This document shows, in pieces, positions 1-9,099 of a DNA stretch of 34,997 bases (position 1 is its first letter; each line of letters begins with the position of its first letter). Under the pieces are notes generated by a model that saw only the letters and a program-made list of their open reading frames with translations, was not told where the DNA came from and made no database searches. This DNA comes from a bacterium (GTDB lineage Bacteria > Elusimicrobiota > Elusimicrobia > UBA1565 > UBA9628): positions 1 through 34,997 of the forward strand of contig JAJZCM010000019.1 in NCBI GenBank assembly GCA_021846045.1. Direction: 5' to 3'. The position numbers and the translations under genes were made by a program.

Positions 1-1130
1 AGCGCGACGTGCTTTGACATCTTATACTTGTTGACGACCTTGCCGACGGCTACCCCGATTTCGTTCGCGCCCTTGTTCTTGAGTTCACCCCGCGCGACCA
101 TAGCCTGGATTTTCTGCAACTCCATCTTGGTCGCCTCAAGCAGGGATTGCCGCTTGTGGCCGCGCATCTTGCGAAGCTCTGGATTCAGGCAGACGACCAA
201 GCGCTCACCCGGATAATCGGGGTGCGTGATCTCACAGAGGTTGCGTTTGTCGAACAAATCCATCTGCACGGCTTTGTCTTCGACGAGTTTTTTGATCCCC
301 TGCGGCTTGAGCGCCGCGATCCAGTCCACGCCGTCGATCGTTTTGAGTTCGTCGATCTGCGCCTGGGTGATCATGCTCCGGTCGCCGACGATCGCCATCG
401 TCTTGATGCCGAAATCCTCTTTGACTTTATGGACCTGCGGTATTAAAGTTTTCGGATCGCCCGTGTTCCCCTTGAATACCGAGACGGCGACGGGGCGACC
501 ACGCTCGTCGGTCAACAGTCCCCAATTGACCTGAAGCGTGCCCCTTTTCACATCCCTGCTTTTGCCCAGGGCGGCCAGCGGACAGGTAACGCCCTCAAAA
601 TAGCTCGAGGTCAAGTCGAACAGGACCAAGCCGCCCTTCGTCAAATGTCTGGCGGCGAGTTTTTTCTCGATGCGCGGCTGGCGCTTGAGCAGCCAGTCCA
701 TGGCATCGTAAAGATCATCCTCGTCGGCGTCGGTGATGCCAAGTTCCGTGGGCAATGTCGTCGTGTGCCACCAGCATGTGGTTGAGAGCTTGCTGTCCGG
801 CTCAAGGATGCGGGCGGCGACCATGCCCAAGACTAGGTCGCGCTCGCGCGAGAGCTTCGATGCCAAGAGTCCTTCAAAGCCCAGGCGCGTCATCGCGCGC
901 AAGGCGGCATCAACGTGGCCCTGATGCTGTGAATCCACGATTTCAAAAAGTTCGCGCACGGGCGCCAATTTTTCACCTTGGAGAAGAAGACGCAGCGTCT
1001 CCACTTTGTCTTTGGGCCAGTGGCTCAGGTTGGTCAAGGTTCTGCTCTTGACCTTGCCGTGCTCCCGATAGGACTCGCGCAGGAGGATGGCGGGGGGCGA
1101 ATTTCGATTGGGTATCGTGTGTATGAACAT
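1..1130 (-). CDS. IS1634-family (DDE) transposase, 3' end beyond window
   Basis: Manual minus-strand translation is open from ATG at 1130 to the window edge: MFIHTIPNRNSPPAILLRESYREHGKVKSRTLTNLSHWP...LVLFDLTSSYFEG...VFKGNTGDPKTLIPQV...MAIVGDRSMITQAQID. The FDLTS, F.GN and GDRxMI motifs are typical of IS1634 transposases. It is absent from the ORF track because it runs off the edge. Confidence 0.9.
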   Translation of the reverse strand, partial: MFIHTIPNRNSPPAILLRESYREHGKVKSRTLTNLSHWPKDKVETLRLLLQGEKLAPVRELFEIVDSQHQGHVDAALRAMTRLGFEGLLASKLSRERDLVLGMVAARILEPDSKLSTTCWWHTTTLPTELGITDADEDDLYDAMDWLLKRQPRIEKKLAARHLTKGGLVLFDLTSSYFEGVTCPLAALGKSRDVKRGTLQVNWGLLTDERGRPVAVSVFKGNTGDPKTLIPQVHKVKEDFGIKTMAIVGDRSMITQAQIDELKTIDGVDWIAALKPQGIKKLVEDKAVQMDLFDKRNLCEITHPDYPGERLVVCLNPELRKMRGHKRQSLLEATKMELQKIQAMVARGELKNKGANEIGVAVGKVVNKYKMSKHVA

Positions 1131-1136
1131 GCTTAC

Positions 1137-1211
1137 TATAATACGAATAATAAAGCGTATTATAAATATATAAATACGCGTAAAATGTAATTTACATGCC
1201 TGCATCATGCA
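1137..1211. repeat. AT-rich cluster of short palindromes upstream of the IS1634 transposase
   Basis: TATAATACG(1137-1145)...CGTATTATA(1156-1164); ATGTAA-T-TTACAT (1185-1197); TGCAT-C-ATGCA (1201-1211). Confidence 0.6.
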
Positions 1212-1472
1212 CATAAAAAAGATGAAATCTGCTGGCAGGATATAGGTTTTTAAGAAAAACGGGCGGGAAACTTCAGATTAGAATTTAGTAACGGCGCCAT
1301 GCGCCCCTACAGGGACAGTATGAAGCAAAAAATCCTCCAGCGCAAGGGGCTCGGCTGATTTTTACCGATTTTTTACTTTTTAACGGAGAGGACGATATCC
1401 ATGTCTGATGCCCTCTTCAATCCACTCCTTAAGGCTCATATCCCTCACGGAAATGGCTCTGATCCGGTTTCC

Positions 1473-2396
1473 TTATTTATTTTGGGTCTTACTTGGTTGA
1501 AGAACCTCGTCCAAATTAATTCCCAAGAGCGGCCATTGGGATTTCTCATAGCGGGCGAAGTATTCCAAGGCGAGAACGTCTTTAACGACGCTGTTAAAAG
1601 CCGCGTGTCGGATATAGGTTTCTCCCCCCTTCTGAATGACAAACACTTGGTGGGAAATTAAAACCGGCTCGCGAGGATTTTCGCCGCGAACGAGATTGGC
1701 AATGGTTCCCGATGGAATATTTTCCAGGCGATCGGCAAAATCCCGAATCGGCAAATAGGGGATGGACGCCTCTTCATCCGGCATCTCTTGGCCTATTTCG
1801 CGCAGATTTTGAAGCAACGCCTCCTTTTCTTGCGGCGTCATCCTTGAAAAACCCTGGATGTCCGACAATTTCTTTTCCTGATACCATTTCTTCTTTGATA
1901 TCCACTTGGAAGCGACCTCGAGATCCGGCCCCGCGACCGTGGCCGTGATATCTTTGATGAACCCGGCGGCAACGTTATTAGGAATCCAGTCAACCGATGG
2001 AAAATGATTCCTCGTTTGATAGGACACCACTCCGCCCTTATAGCGAATGCGCTTGAGAATTTCTTTGGCTTGGTCTAAGTTCTCAGCTAAAGACAAGGCC
2101 ATCGTTTCTTCGACAAAGGTCGTGCAGTCAACCGCGGAAAAAGAGATGAGCGGCTTTCGGTCAAATTCCCCCTGGGGGCCTTCACCCAACGGCCCGAGAT
2201 GATACGGCGTTCCCAAGAAATGCGCGCTAATCTCAATGATCCGGTCCGAGAGCCCCGGAGTCTGTTCATGGATTTTTGAGATAGTCCGGCTGATCTCACG
2301 GGGATTCATCTGATAAAACGGCCTCTTCGAGTTATTCAAAGCGCGGCAATTCCAGCAGAGAAAAAACAGTGGAAAAAACAAAAGCTTTACTCTCAT
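1473..2396 (-). CDS. DUF1460 / N-acetylmuramoyl-L-alanine amidase-like (NlpC/P60 superfamily) lipoprotein
   Basis: Contains VDCTTFVEETMAL and SHQVFVIQKGGETYIRHAA. The likely start is MRVKLLFFPLFFLCWNC (lipobox-like) rather than the ORF-track start at 2426, which lies inside a palindromic repeat. Confidence 0.75.
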   Translation of the reverse strand: MRVKLLFFPLFFLCWNCRALNNSKRPFYQMNPREISRTISKIHEQTPGLSDRIIEISAHFLGTPYHLGPLGEGPQGEFDRKPLISFSAVDCTTFVEETMALSLAENLDQAKEILKRIRYKGGVVSYQTRNHFPSVDWIPNNVAAGFIKDITATVAGPDLEVASKWISKKKWYQEKKLSDIQGFSRMTPQEKEALLQNLREIGQEMPDEEASIPYLPIRDFADRLENIPSGTIANLVRGENPREPVLISHQVFVIQKGGETYIRHAAFNSVVKDVLALEYFARYEKSQWPLLGINLDEVLQPSKTQNK

Positions 2397-2406
2397 ATCT
2401 TTTTCA

Positions 2407-2497
2407 TAACCGCTCAGGTTCGTCATTCCGGCGAAAGCCGGAATCCAAAAGATCGCTACTCTGGACCCCGGCTTGCGCCGGGGTGACGTGAGTAGTT
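2407..2497 (-). repeat. Palindromic repeat family A, copy 1
   Basis: Its reverse complement matches 7323-7413 at 87 of 91 positions without gaps. It comprises two hairpins, GTCACCCCGGCGCAAGCCGGGGTCCAG and TTGGATTCCGGCTTTCGCCGGAATGAC. Confidence 0.93.
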
Positions 2498-2577
2498 TAT
2501 CTTTTTCACAAAACCGTATCTCTATTTAGAACTTTAACAGAGTTAAATAAAAAAATCAAGAATGCGTTTTAGCCAAC

Positions 2578-3540
2578 TTAAAAAGGAGTCGAATTATATC
2601 CCATTTTCTTTAGCAGCCAGCCGTAGAAAAACGTCATATAAAGCATGCCGCGCCGGCCGATAAAGGACGAATCAACCCCATACGGGGTTTGATAGGCCAG
2701 CCCGATTTGATACCAGTCCGTCTGGTAGTTAATCTCGTAGCTGGTATAGCCAGCCGTCGCCCCTTGATGTCCATTCGCGCTTTCATTAATCAAGGTCCGG
2801 CTCTCAATGGCGGGAACCACTTGATCCAGAAAGCTGGGCACATTCCAACCGACTACGTCGTGAAGATACAGGAAACTGTATTCAAGAGCCCCGTCAAAGC
2901 GGGCGGAGTTCCCAAAGTCATAAAGTCCGACATACGGAGACAAAGGCTCCGGGCCGCTACTGCCGAAAGGGGTGATGCCCGCAATATCGGTCTGAATGGC
3001 GAAGGGACGAATCCAAGAGACGGGAATATCCCCCATCCCTTTATTAAAAAGCAGATAGCCGTAAAGCGTCATCGGATTTCCCTGACCAGCTTGGGAATAT
3101 CCCATCGGGGTTGTCGCGCGCACGATCGCGGTGGCCATGATTTCATGCGGCGCATTCTCGTAAAACATATATTTTCCTTGAACTCCGAAATACTGAAAGC
3201 CCGTGTGCGCGCCGCCGGGGGTTTGAACGTCCTCATAGTGAGACTCAAGCCGAAGACTGAAAGAATGCGTCAAGCGCTTTTCAAGCGCAATGGGAGTCTG
3301 AAAAAGAGTGGAGCCCCCGTAGCCCGGGCTCAAGGACGGCGCGACGGTAATTTGATTATCAATATCGGCGTCCTTAACCACCAATGGCTCAATGAAAATG
3401 CGCTCGCCCGCCCGCGCCAAATCGCTGTTATAGACTCCGGTCGCCGTGTGAGAGCTTGGATGAACCGCCAGAGAACTCGTGGCGCCGACCGTTTGAGCGG
3501 CGCACAAGCCGCAGAAGGCGATTAGAAAAAACTTCTTCAT
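2578..3540 (-). CDS. Putative outer-membrane/secreted protein with signal peptide
   Basis: Signal peptide MKKFFLIAFCGLCAAQTVGA, aromatic beta-strand-rich sequence, and overlap with the upstream gene. Confidence 0.6.
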   Translation of the reverse strand: MKKFFLIAFCGLCAAQTVGATSSLAVHPSSHTATGVYNSDLARAGERIFIEPLVVKDADIDNQITVAPSLSPGYGGSTLFQTPIALEKRLTHSFSLRLESHYEDVQTPGGAHTGFQYFGVQGKYMFYENAPHEIMATAIVRATTPMGYSQAGQGNPMTLYGYLLFNKGMGDIPVSWIRPFAIQTDIAGITPFGSSGPEPLSPYVGLYDFGNSARFDGALEYSFLYLHDVVGWNVPSFLDQVVPAIESRTLINESANGHQGATAGYTSYEINYQTDWYQIGLAYQTPYGVDSSFIGRRGMLYMTFFYGWLLKKMGYNSTPF

Positions 3541-4541
3541 AAAAACCGCGCGACCTCATCGCGCGAAAAACGAGGGAACGCCCCGCGTCCCCGCTCGCCT
3601 TTTAATACGACTCCTTTTCCCCGAAAAGCCCGTCCGATTATGGAAGCCGGAATTTTAAGGCGTGAAAGCTTGTTTAGAATTTTCCTCGACGCTTGGGGGC
3701 TTGAAGCAATCAAAAGAGCCCCCGAGGACAAAGATCCCAGAGGGTTTAGGCCATAGAAATTCAACAGCCGCTGCGCGCATTCTAAAATGGAAATTTTCTC
3801 TTTTTCAACGATGATTTGAACCTTGGAGGCCTCAGCCATTTCATAAAGAGCGGATGAGAGCCCGCCCTCGGTGGGGTCGTGCATGGCATGAACGCCGCCC
3901 AACTGATAAGCGGCCAAGGCCTCTTTAACAACCCCAAGGTTTTGAATCAGATTTTCGCATTCTTGAGCAAACCGCGTCCCAAATTTTGAGCGCACTTCGG
4001 ATTTTCTCTCCCGCGCAAGAACGGAAGCCGCCTCCAAAGAAATGCTTTTCGTCAAAACAATCTCATCGCCCGGGCAAACCCCCGAAGTCGTCAAGGCTTT
4101 TTTGCCGAGAACCTCCCCCAACATAATCCCGGTTAGAACCGGGCGCGTGACGGCGGAAGTCACCTCGGTATGTCCCCCAATAGAAGAAACGCCGAAAAGG
4201 CGGCAAGCGCGCTCAACCTCGGAAAAAATTTTTTCAATCATTCTCGGATGGGCGGACGTCTCGGGAAAAAGGGCCGAACAGAGAAACCATCTCGGCTTTG
4301 CCCCACGGGTCGCGATATCGTTGGCATTGACGGCCACCGCATAAAAACCTGCATTGCCCGACAAAAAAGTGACTGGGTCGACCGCCGCCGCGATCATTTT
4401 TCCGCCGACCGACAAAACCGCCGCGTCTTCCCCAACGGCGGGCCCCTGTAAGACCTTGGGATCGGAAACATGGAATTTTTTAAGCATCCGGGACAGAAAT
4501 AAAGGCGGAAGTTTTCCCGCCGGAAAATTAGCGCGGGGCAT
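3537..4541 (-). CDS. AIR synthase-related (PurM/HypE/ThiL superfamily) protein
   Basis: GEDAAVL, AVNANDIATRGAKPRWFL, GGHTEVT, and MHDPTEGGLSSALYEMAEAS motifs. Confidence 0.8.
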   Translation of the reverse strand: MPRANFPAGKLPPLFLSRMLKKFHVSDPKVLQGPAVGEDAAVLSVGGKMIAAAVDPVTFLSGNAGFYAVAVNANDIATRGAKPRWFLCSALFPETSAHPRMIEKIFSEVERACRLFGVSSIGGHTEVTSAVTRPVLTGIMLGEVLGKKALTTSGVCPGDEIVLTKSISLEAASVLARERKSEVRSKFGTRFAQECENLIQNLGVVKEALAAYQLGGVHAMHDPTEGGLSSALYEMAEASKVQIIVEKEKISILECAQRLLNFYGLNPLGSLSSGALLIASSPQASRKILNKLSRLKIPASIIGRAFRGKGVVLKGERGRGAFPRFSRDEVARFL

Positions 4542-5916
4542 AAGAGGTTTGCTTTTTAAACATGGAATAAAGGTAGAACGAAGAGGCCGCTAAGAGCCCC
4601 GGATAAATGGGGGCCAATCCCAAGGGCCGCTTAAGAAAAGTCCAAAGAGCCGCCGCCCCGCTTCCGCCAAGCATGATTTTAACGGCGTCTTCCGAGCGGG
4701 GCTTTAAAGAAGGAAAATATCCCAAACACAACGGAAATAAAAGCCCGGCGACCGCGATGGAACTGAGCGTGTACCAAATGTCAACGACCGACGGCAAAAT
4801 CACCGCAACGACCGTCCCCAAAATCAGGCCCGCCACTAGCCCCGATTGAACATGCCGCGTCTCGGAGAGGCCGGGAACCTTGAAGAACTTCCAGACGATG
4901 TCTTTTCCCAGAGTCGAGGCAAACAAAAAGGCCAGAGAGCTAAACGCCGCAAAAATGGCGCCGAGCATCCCGACATAGAAAAATCCTTTCCATAGCGGCG
5001 GAAGAATCCGCGCGGCCAAAGCCGGGTAAGACAGAACCGGGTCTTTTAAATCCGGCAAAATAGCCCGGGCATAGAGCCCAGCCACCGTCGTTATAAAGTC
5101 AAACAATATCCAAAACAGGACGCTGATTAGAATTCCTTTTCTTGCCGTCTCCGGGCTTTTGGCCGCCAAGCATTTTTGATAAAACGTCGGCTCGACTAGG
5201 GTCCAGAGGCCTAAAAACCACCAAGAACCGATATAGCCCAAGCTTTTTCCCCCGCTCCACTCCAAATGCGTTTTGGGGAGATGGGTCCGAAGAAAGGAAA
5301 GCCCGCCCCAAGCGTGGTAGGCGTAGACGGGCAAAACAATGAGACCGCTGTACATCAAGATAAAATGCAAGACATCCGCCCGCACGTCCGAGCGAAATCC
5401 ACCGACAAAAAGAAACGCAGTGGCTGACGCCATCGCGATGAAAAAAGAAGCCCACAAGGAAATCCCAGCCAAGGACTTAACCAAAACCCAGATCATGAGA
5501 ATATAAGGAGCTGGGGAAACGAGCAAAAGCAAAAGAGCCGCCCCAACGCCGGAGGCTTTGGTCCCGTAGAATTTTTCCAAAAGCTCGGGCAAGGTCACCG
5601 CCCCCGAACTCGCAATTTTAGGGGCCAGAAAATACGCGTAAATAAGGGCGAAAAGATAATACGGAAAGCCCAAGACCACCCAGTTGAGTAGGCCGTAGCG
5701 GTAAGAAAACTCCCCCACGCCCAGAACCCCGCCGTACCAACTAGAAACCAAGGCCGCGACGAAAATGGGAAGGCTGAGGCCCCGGCCCGCCAACAAATAG
5801 TCCGCCATCTCGGAATTGTTCTGATTTTTTCGGTAGGACCAAAAGCCCACCGCGAGGTTGGCCGCAAAATAGGCCGCGATGACGGCGTAATCAACAAAAC
5901 CGAGAGAAAATCTCAT
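4528..5916 (-). CDS. Sodium:solute symporter (SSS) family transporter
   Basis: Multi-TM protein with DYLLAGRGLSLPIFVAALVSSWYGG and VEPTFYQKCLAAKSPETARKG, typical of the SSS family. Confidence 0.85.
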   Translation of the reverse strand: MRFSLGFVDYAVIAAYFAANLAVGFWSYRKNQNNSEMADYLLAGRGLSLPIFVAALVSSWYGGVLGVGEFSYRYGLLNWVVLGFPYYLFALIYAYFLAPKIASSGAVTLPELLEKFYGTKASGVGAALLLLLVSPAPYILMIWVLVKSLAGISLWASFFIAMASATAFLFVGGFRSDVRADVLHFILMYSGLIVLPVYAYHAWGGLSFLRTHLPKTHLEWSGGKSLGYIGSWWFLGLWTLVEPTFYQKCLAAKSPETARKGILISVLFWILFDFITTVAGLYARAILPDLKDPVLSYPALAARILPPLWKGFFYVGMLGAIFAAFSSLAFLFASTLGKDIVWKFFKVPGLSETRHVQSGLVAGLILGTVVAVILPSVVDIWYTLSSIAVAGLLFPLCLGYFPSLKPRSEDAVKIMLGGSGAAALWTFLKRPLGLAPIYPGLLAASSFYLYSMFKKQTSYAPR

Positions 5917-5938
5917 ACTGATTTCTTATAATACTAAT

Positions 5939-6409
5939 ATGAAAGAAACATTCCTAACGCGAGCCGGCTATGAGAAACTCGTTGACGAGCTCGAGCCGCT
6001 CAAAAAAATGAAAAATCAGCTGTCTCAAGATATCGCCGAGGCCCGAGAAAAAGGAGATCTCAAGGAAAACGCGGAATATCACAGCGCCAAGGAAAAACTC
6101 GGCGAGGTGATGGGCCGAATCGCGAAAATACAAGACAAGCTCGAAAGCGCGCGAATTATCGACGATTTGGAGGTTCCCAAGGACGTCGTTTCCATCGGCA
6201 ACCGCATCACGATTCAAAATGAATCGGGAGACGAGTCTGTCTACACGCTCGTTGGCGAGGATGAATCCGACCCCGCCGAGGGAAAGATTTCCGTCTATGC
6301 GCCCATCGCGCAAGGCCTTTTGGGTAAAAAAATCGGCGAAACCGTCACCGTAACTCTTCCCGCAGGCCCCCGACGCTTTAAAATCCTTAAATCCGAGCCC
6401 GCTTTATAG
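5939..6409 (+). CDS. greA: Transcription elongation factor GreA
   Basis: LTRAGYEKLVDELEPLK, REKGDLKENAEYHSAKEK, and C-terminal GLLGKKIGETVTVTLPAG. Confidence 0.96.
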   Translation: MKETFLTRAGYEKLVDELEPLKKMKNQLSQDIAEAREKGDLKENAEYHSAKEKLGEVMGRIAKIQDKLESARIIDDLEVPKDVVSIGNRITIQNESGDESVYTLVGEDESDPAEGKISVYAPIAQGLLGKKIGETVTVTLPAGPRRFKILKSEPAL

Positions 6410-7446
6410 ACGCCGGCAAAATAGCTCAAGCCTTAAAGGAACGCGCGCTTGAAATTGGAGCCGATCGTGTCGGAATTTCTCCCGCCGCGGCATTTCCAGA
6501 GGCGAAATCCTACCAGGAATGGGTCTCAAAATCTTACCACGGGTCCATGGCTTACATGGCGAAAAACCCGAAGACGCGCGCCGACATCCGGCTTTGGTGG
6601 CCACAGGCCCGCTCGGTTCTCATCTGCGCCTTTGATTATTCCGCCAACAAAAAAGCGCCTCTTCCCCAAGGCCATGGCCGCGTCGCGCGCTACGCGGGGG
6701 AAAGAGATTATCACCTCGTTTTAAGAGAAAAGATGGAAACGCTCTCTTTACAACTCAAAACGCTGGAGCCCTCCGCCGATTCAAAGGTCTTTGTCGACAC
6801 CAGCCCCATTCTTGAGAGGCTCTACGGGCATTTTGCGGGCCTTGGCTGGATCGGCAAGAACACGATGCTTTTGTCGGAAAAGGGCTCTTATTTTTTCCTG
6901 TCGGGAATGGCGATGAATCTCGAACTCCCGCCTGACGAGACTGAAACCAATCATTGCGGCAGTTGCCGAAGATGCCTGGAAGCCTGCCCGACCGGCGCTT
7001 TTCCCCAGGAACGAGTCATGGATGCCGGCAAGTGCATTTCTTATTGGACCATCGAACACAAGGGAGAAATTCCTCAAGAGAAACATTCAGGGATGGGGGA
7101 ATGGGTATTTGGATGCGACGTCTGCCAAGAAGTCTGTCCGTTTAACCGCTTTGCCTCTTTCGGACGCACATTTAAAACGCCGGGATACGAGAGCCTTCCG
7201 CTCAAGGAAATCACGCAATGGACAGACAGCGAATTTAAATCCCGTTTTTCAAAGACGGCTCTCGCCCGAACCAAACGCGCAGGCCTCCTAAGAAACGCCC
7301 GCATCGCCCTTAAAAACGCCGTAACTACTCACGTCACCCCGGCGCAAGCCGGGGTCCAGAGTAGCGATCTTCTGGATTCCGGCTTGCGCCGGAATGACGA
7401 ACTTGAGCAGTTACAAAACGCCGAGAAGCTCCCACCATGCGATTAA
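6406..7446 (+). CDS. queG: Epoxyqueuosine reductase QueG; start codon uncertain and non-canonical
   Basis: HGSMAYMAKNP.TRADIRLWWPQARSVL; GLGWIGKNTMLL; two ferredoxin clusters CGSCRRCLEACP and CDVCQEVCP. QueG-like N-terminus (IAQALKERALEIGADRVGIS) continues upstream of the ORF-track ATG at 6547. Confidence 0.92.
   Translation: MDAGKIAQALKERALEIGADRVGISPAAAFPEAKSYQEWVSKSYHGSMAYMAKNPKTRADIRLWWPQARSVLICAFDYSANKKAPLPQGHGRVARYAGERDYHLVLREKMETLSLQLKTLEPSADSKVFVDTSPILERLYGHFAGLGWIGKNTMLLSEKGSYFFLSGMAMNLELPPDETETNHCGSCRRCLEACPTGAFPQERVMDAGKCISYWTIEHKGEIPQEKHSGMGEWVFGCDVCQEVCPFNRFASFGRTFKTPGYESLPLKEITQWTDSEFKSRFSKTALARTKRAGLLRNARIALKNAVTTHVTPAQAGVQSSDLLDSGLRRNDELEQLQNAEKLPPCD
7323..7413 (+). repeat. 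Palindromic repeat family A, copy 2
   Basis: GTCACCCCGGCGCAAGCCGGGGTCCAG...CTGGATTCCGGCTTGCGCCGGAATGAC. It is an inverted copy of 2407-2497 and encodes the QueG C-terminal tail. Confidence 0.93.
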
Positions 7447-8741
7447 GATTATTTTCTTGTTGTCTTTTCCTCTTATCTCTTGGCGTCCAAGCCCACGCCC
7501 AAGACCAAAATAACAACCAGGATCAGATCATCGTCAAAAATCTAAAACCCCCAACCACCTCTCAAACCGACGTGGATAAAACTCCGGCCCTGGTCAGGTG
7601 GATGTTCTACAAGCAAGATCGAAACATCCAGGTCATCGTCCCCATTCTCGCGACCGACCCCAACAGCGGAACCTCGATAGGAATCATGCCCATCTGGGTC
7701 AAACAGAAAAAGAATTCAGATGACATCCAAAGCATCACGGCTCCTTCCATCACCGAAAACCAATACTTTGGCCCTGAAGCGACCTATCGGTATTATTACT
7801 TCCCGAACCAATATGAAAGCTTCACCGCCATAGGCACGATCGGAAAATATGAAAACGAAGCCCTCATCGAATACAAAAACCTGCGCTTTGAAAACACCGG
7901 AACCGACTTCGATTTTCGCCTGCATAAAAATACCAACGCCGGAGGACTTTTTTACGGCATCGGACAAAACTCGGCTTACGGAAATGAGTCCAGTTATATT
8001 TCCCATGCCTGGAGCTACAACGTAACCGCCGGACACGCGATTGTGCCCGGCTCCAATTGGCGAATAGAAGCCAATAGCCATCTTTTGTCCGAACGGGTAA
8101 CCAACGGCGTCATTCCCGGCATGCCCGGAATAAAAACGCAATTTGGCGGATATGTTCCGCAAAATTTCCAACAAGTCCAGGAAGGAAGGCTAAGTCTCAA
8201 TTACGACTCACGGGACAGCGCAGTTACAACCACCAAGGGAGCTTTCCTTCAGGCTTATTCCGGTTATTCCGTGCGCGGAATCGCCAGCAGTTATAATTAC
8301 AATCGCTACGGAATCGACGGGCGTTATTTTTACCCGTGGCCCAATCATCCAGACAACGTTCTAGCTTTCCAAATTCAAGGGCAGCAGCTTTACGGCAACG
8401 CGCCTTTTTGGCTTATGCCGGAACTGGGCGGGAAATACAGCCTTAGGGCTTACGCCTATGGCCGGTATATCGACAACGGAATGTACGCCGCCAACATCGA
8501 GCAGCGTTTTAAGGTTTATGAGGCCAAAATGGCGGGAGTGCCGACGGAAATTGAAGTGGCCCCTTTTGCCGGAATCGGCAGCGTTTTTGCCGATCCCACC
8601 GATGCCACGGCCCGCTATTCCCGCCCGGTTTTTGGAACCGCCATCCGCGCAATCGCAAGACCCCAGGTCGTGGGTTCTCTTGATTTCGGAGTAGGCCAAG
8701 AAGGCCTGGTCGCCTTTATGGACATCAACTACGCGTTTTAA
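7437..8741 (+). CDS. Outer membrane beta-barrel protein, surface antigen D15/Omp85 C-terminal-like
   Basis: Signal peptide MRLRLFSCCLFLLSLGVQAHAQ; RLSLNYDSRDSAVTTTKGAFLQ; GGKYSLRAYAYGRY; terminal aromatic (NYAF). Confidence 0.8.
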   Translation: MRLRLFSCCLFLLSLGVQAHAQDQNNNQDQIIVKNLKPPTTSQTDVDKTPALVRWMFYKQDRNIQVIVPILATDPNSGTSIGIMPIWVKQKKNSDDIQSITAPSITENQYFGPEATYRYYYFPNQYESFTAIGTIGKYENEALIEYKNLRFENTGTDFDFRLHKNTNAGGLFYGIGQNSAYGNESSYISHAWSYNVTAGHAIVPGSNWRIEANSHLLSERVTNGVIPGMPGIKTQFGGYVPQNFQQVQEGRLSLNYDSRDSAVTTTKGAFLQAYSGYSVRGIASSYNYNRYGIDGRYFYPWPNHPDNVLAFQIQGQQLYGNAPFWLMPELGGKYSLRAYAYGRYIDNGMYAANIEQRFKVYEAKMAGVPTEIEVAPFAGIGSVFADPTDATARYSRPVFGTAIRAIARPQVVGSLDFGVGQEGLVAFMDINYAF

Positions 8742-8757
8742 AAGCGGCGAGGGCTTC

Positions 8758-9081
8758 TCAATCCCCTTCCCAATTTTCATCGAGAGAGTCTTCCGACAGG
8801 AAAGAGCGGCACCAGGGACATCTTCGCACGGGGCCATAAGTGCGGTGGCAATCGTTTTCCGAAGACCACCATTCCTCGAAAAACATCGGAACGGTCTTTC
8901 GGCATTTGATGCAAAAGCGAATCAAGGTAGCGCCGCAAGACCAGCAAAACTTGGGGAACTCTTCTCCTTCCGGATGATGAATCAGCGACCGGCACACCCC
9001 GCATTGGATGTCGGTATGAACATGAAATCTGGGCCTAAGAACCTCTTTCTTGTCTTTTCTCTCTCTTTTATCTTTAGCCAT
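8758..9081 (-). CDS. Small zinc-ribbon-like protein with four CxxC motifs
   Basis: CGVC, CWSC, CIKC, CPWC spaced through 107 aa. Confidence 0.6.
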   Translation of the reverse strand: MAKDKRERKDKKEVLRPRFHVHTDIQCGVCRSLIHHPEGEEFPKFCWSCGATLIRFCIKCRKTVPMFFEEWWSSENDCHRTYGPVRRCPWCRSFLSEDSLDENWEGD

Positions 9082-9099
9082 ACGCTCCCCCTCAACCGG

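Noticed and set aside
147-1051. Plus-strand ORFs (99 aa, 102 aa, 98 aa) at the left edge
   Set aside because: Antisense shadows of the open minus-strand IS1634 transposase, which has clear family motifs.
1288-1318. GTAACGGCGCCATGCGCCCCTACAGGGACAG, a small GC-rich palindrome-like segment
   Set aside because: Only one copy seen in the window and a 5-bp stem; could be another dispersed repeat but unsupported here.
2689-3525. 278-aa plus-strand ORF
   Set aside because: Complete antisense overlap with the signal-peptide-bearing outer-membrane ORF; composition looks like a shadow frame (Arg/Gly-rich, no motif).
8361-8837. 158-aa minus-strand ORF
   Set aside because: Shadow of the D15-like barrel gene.
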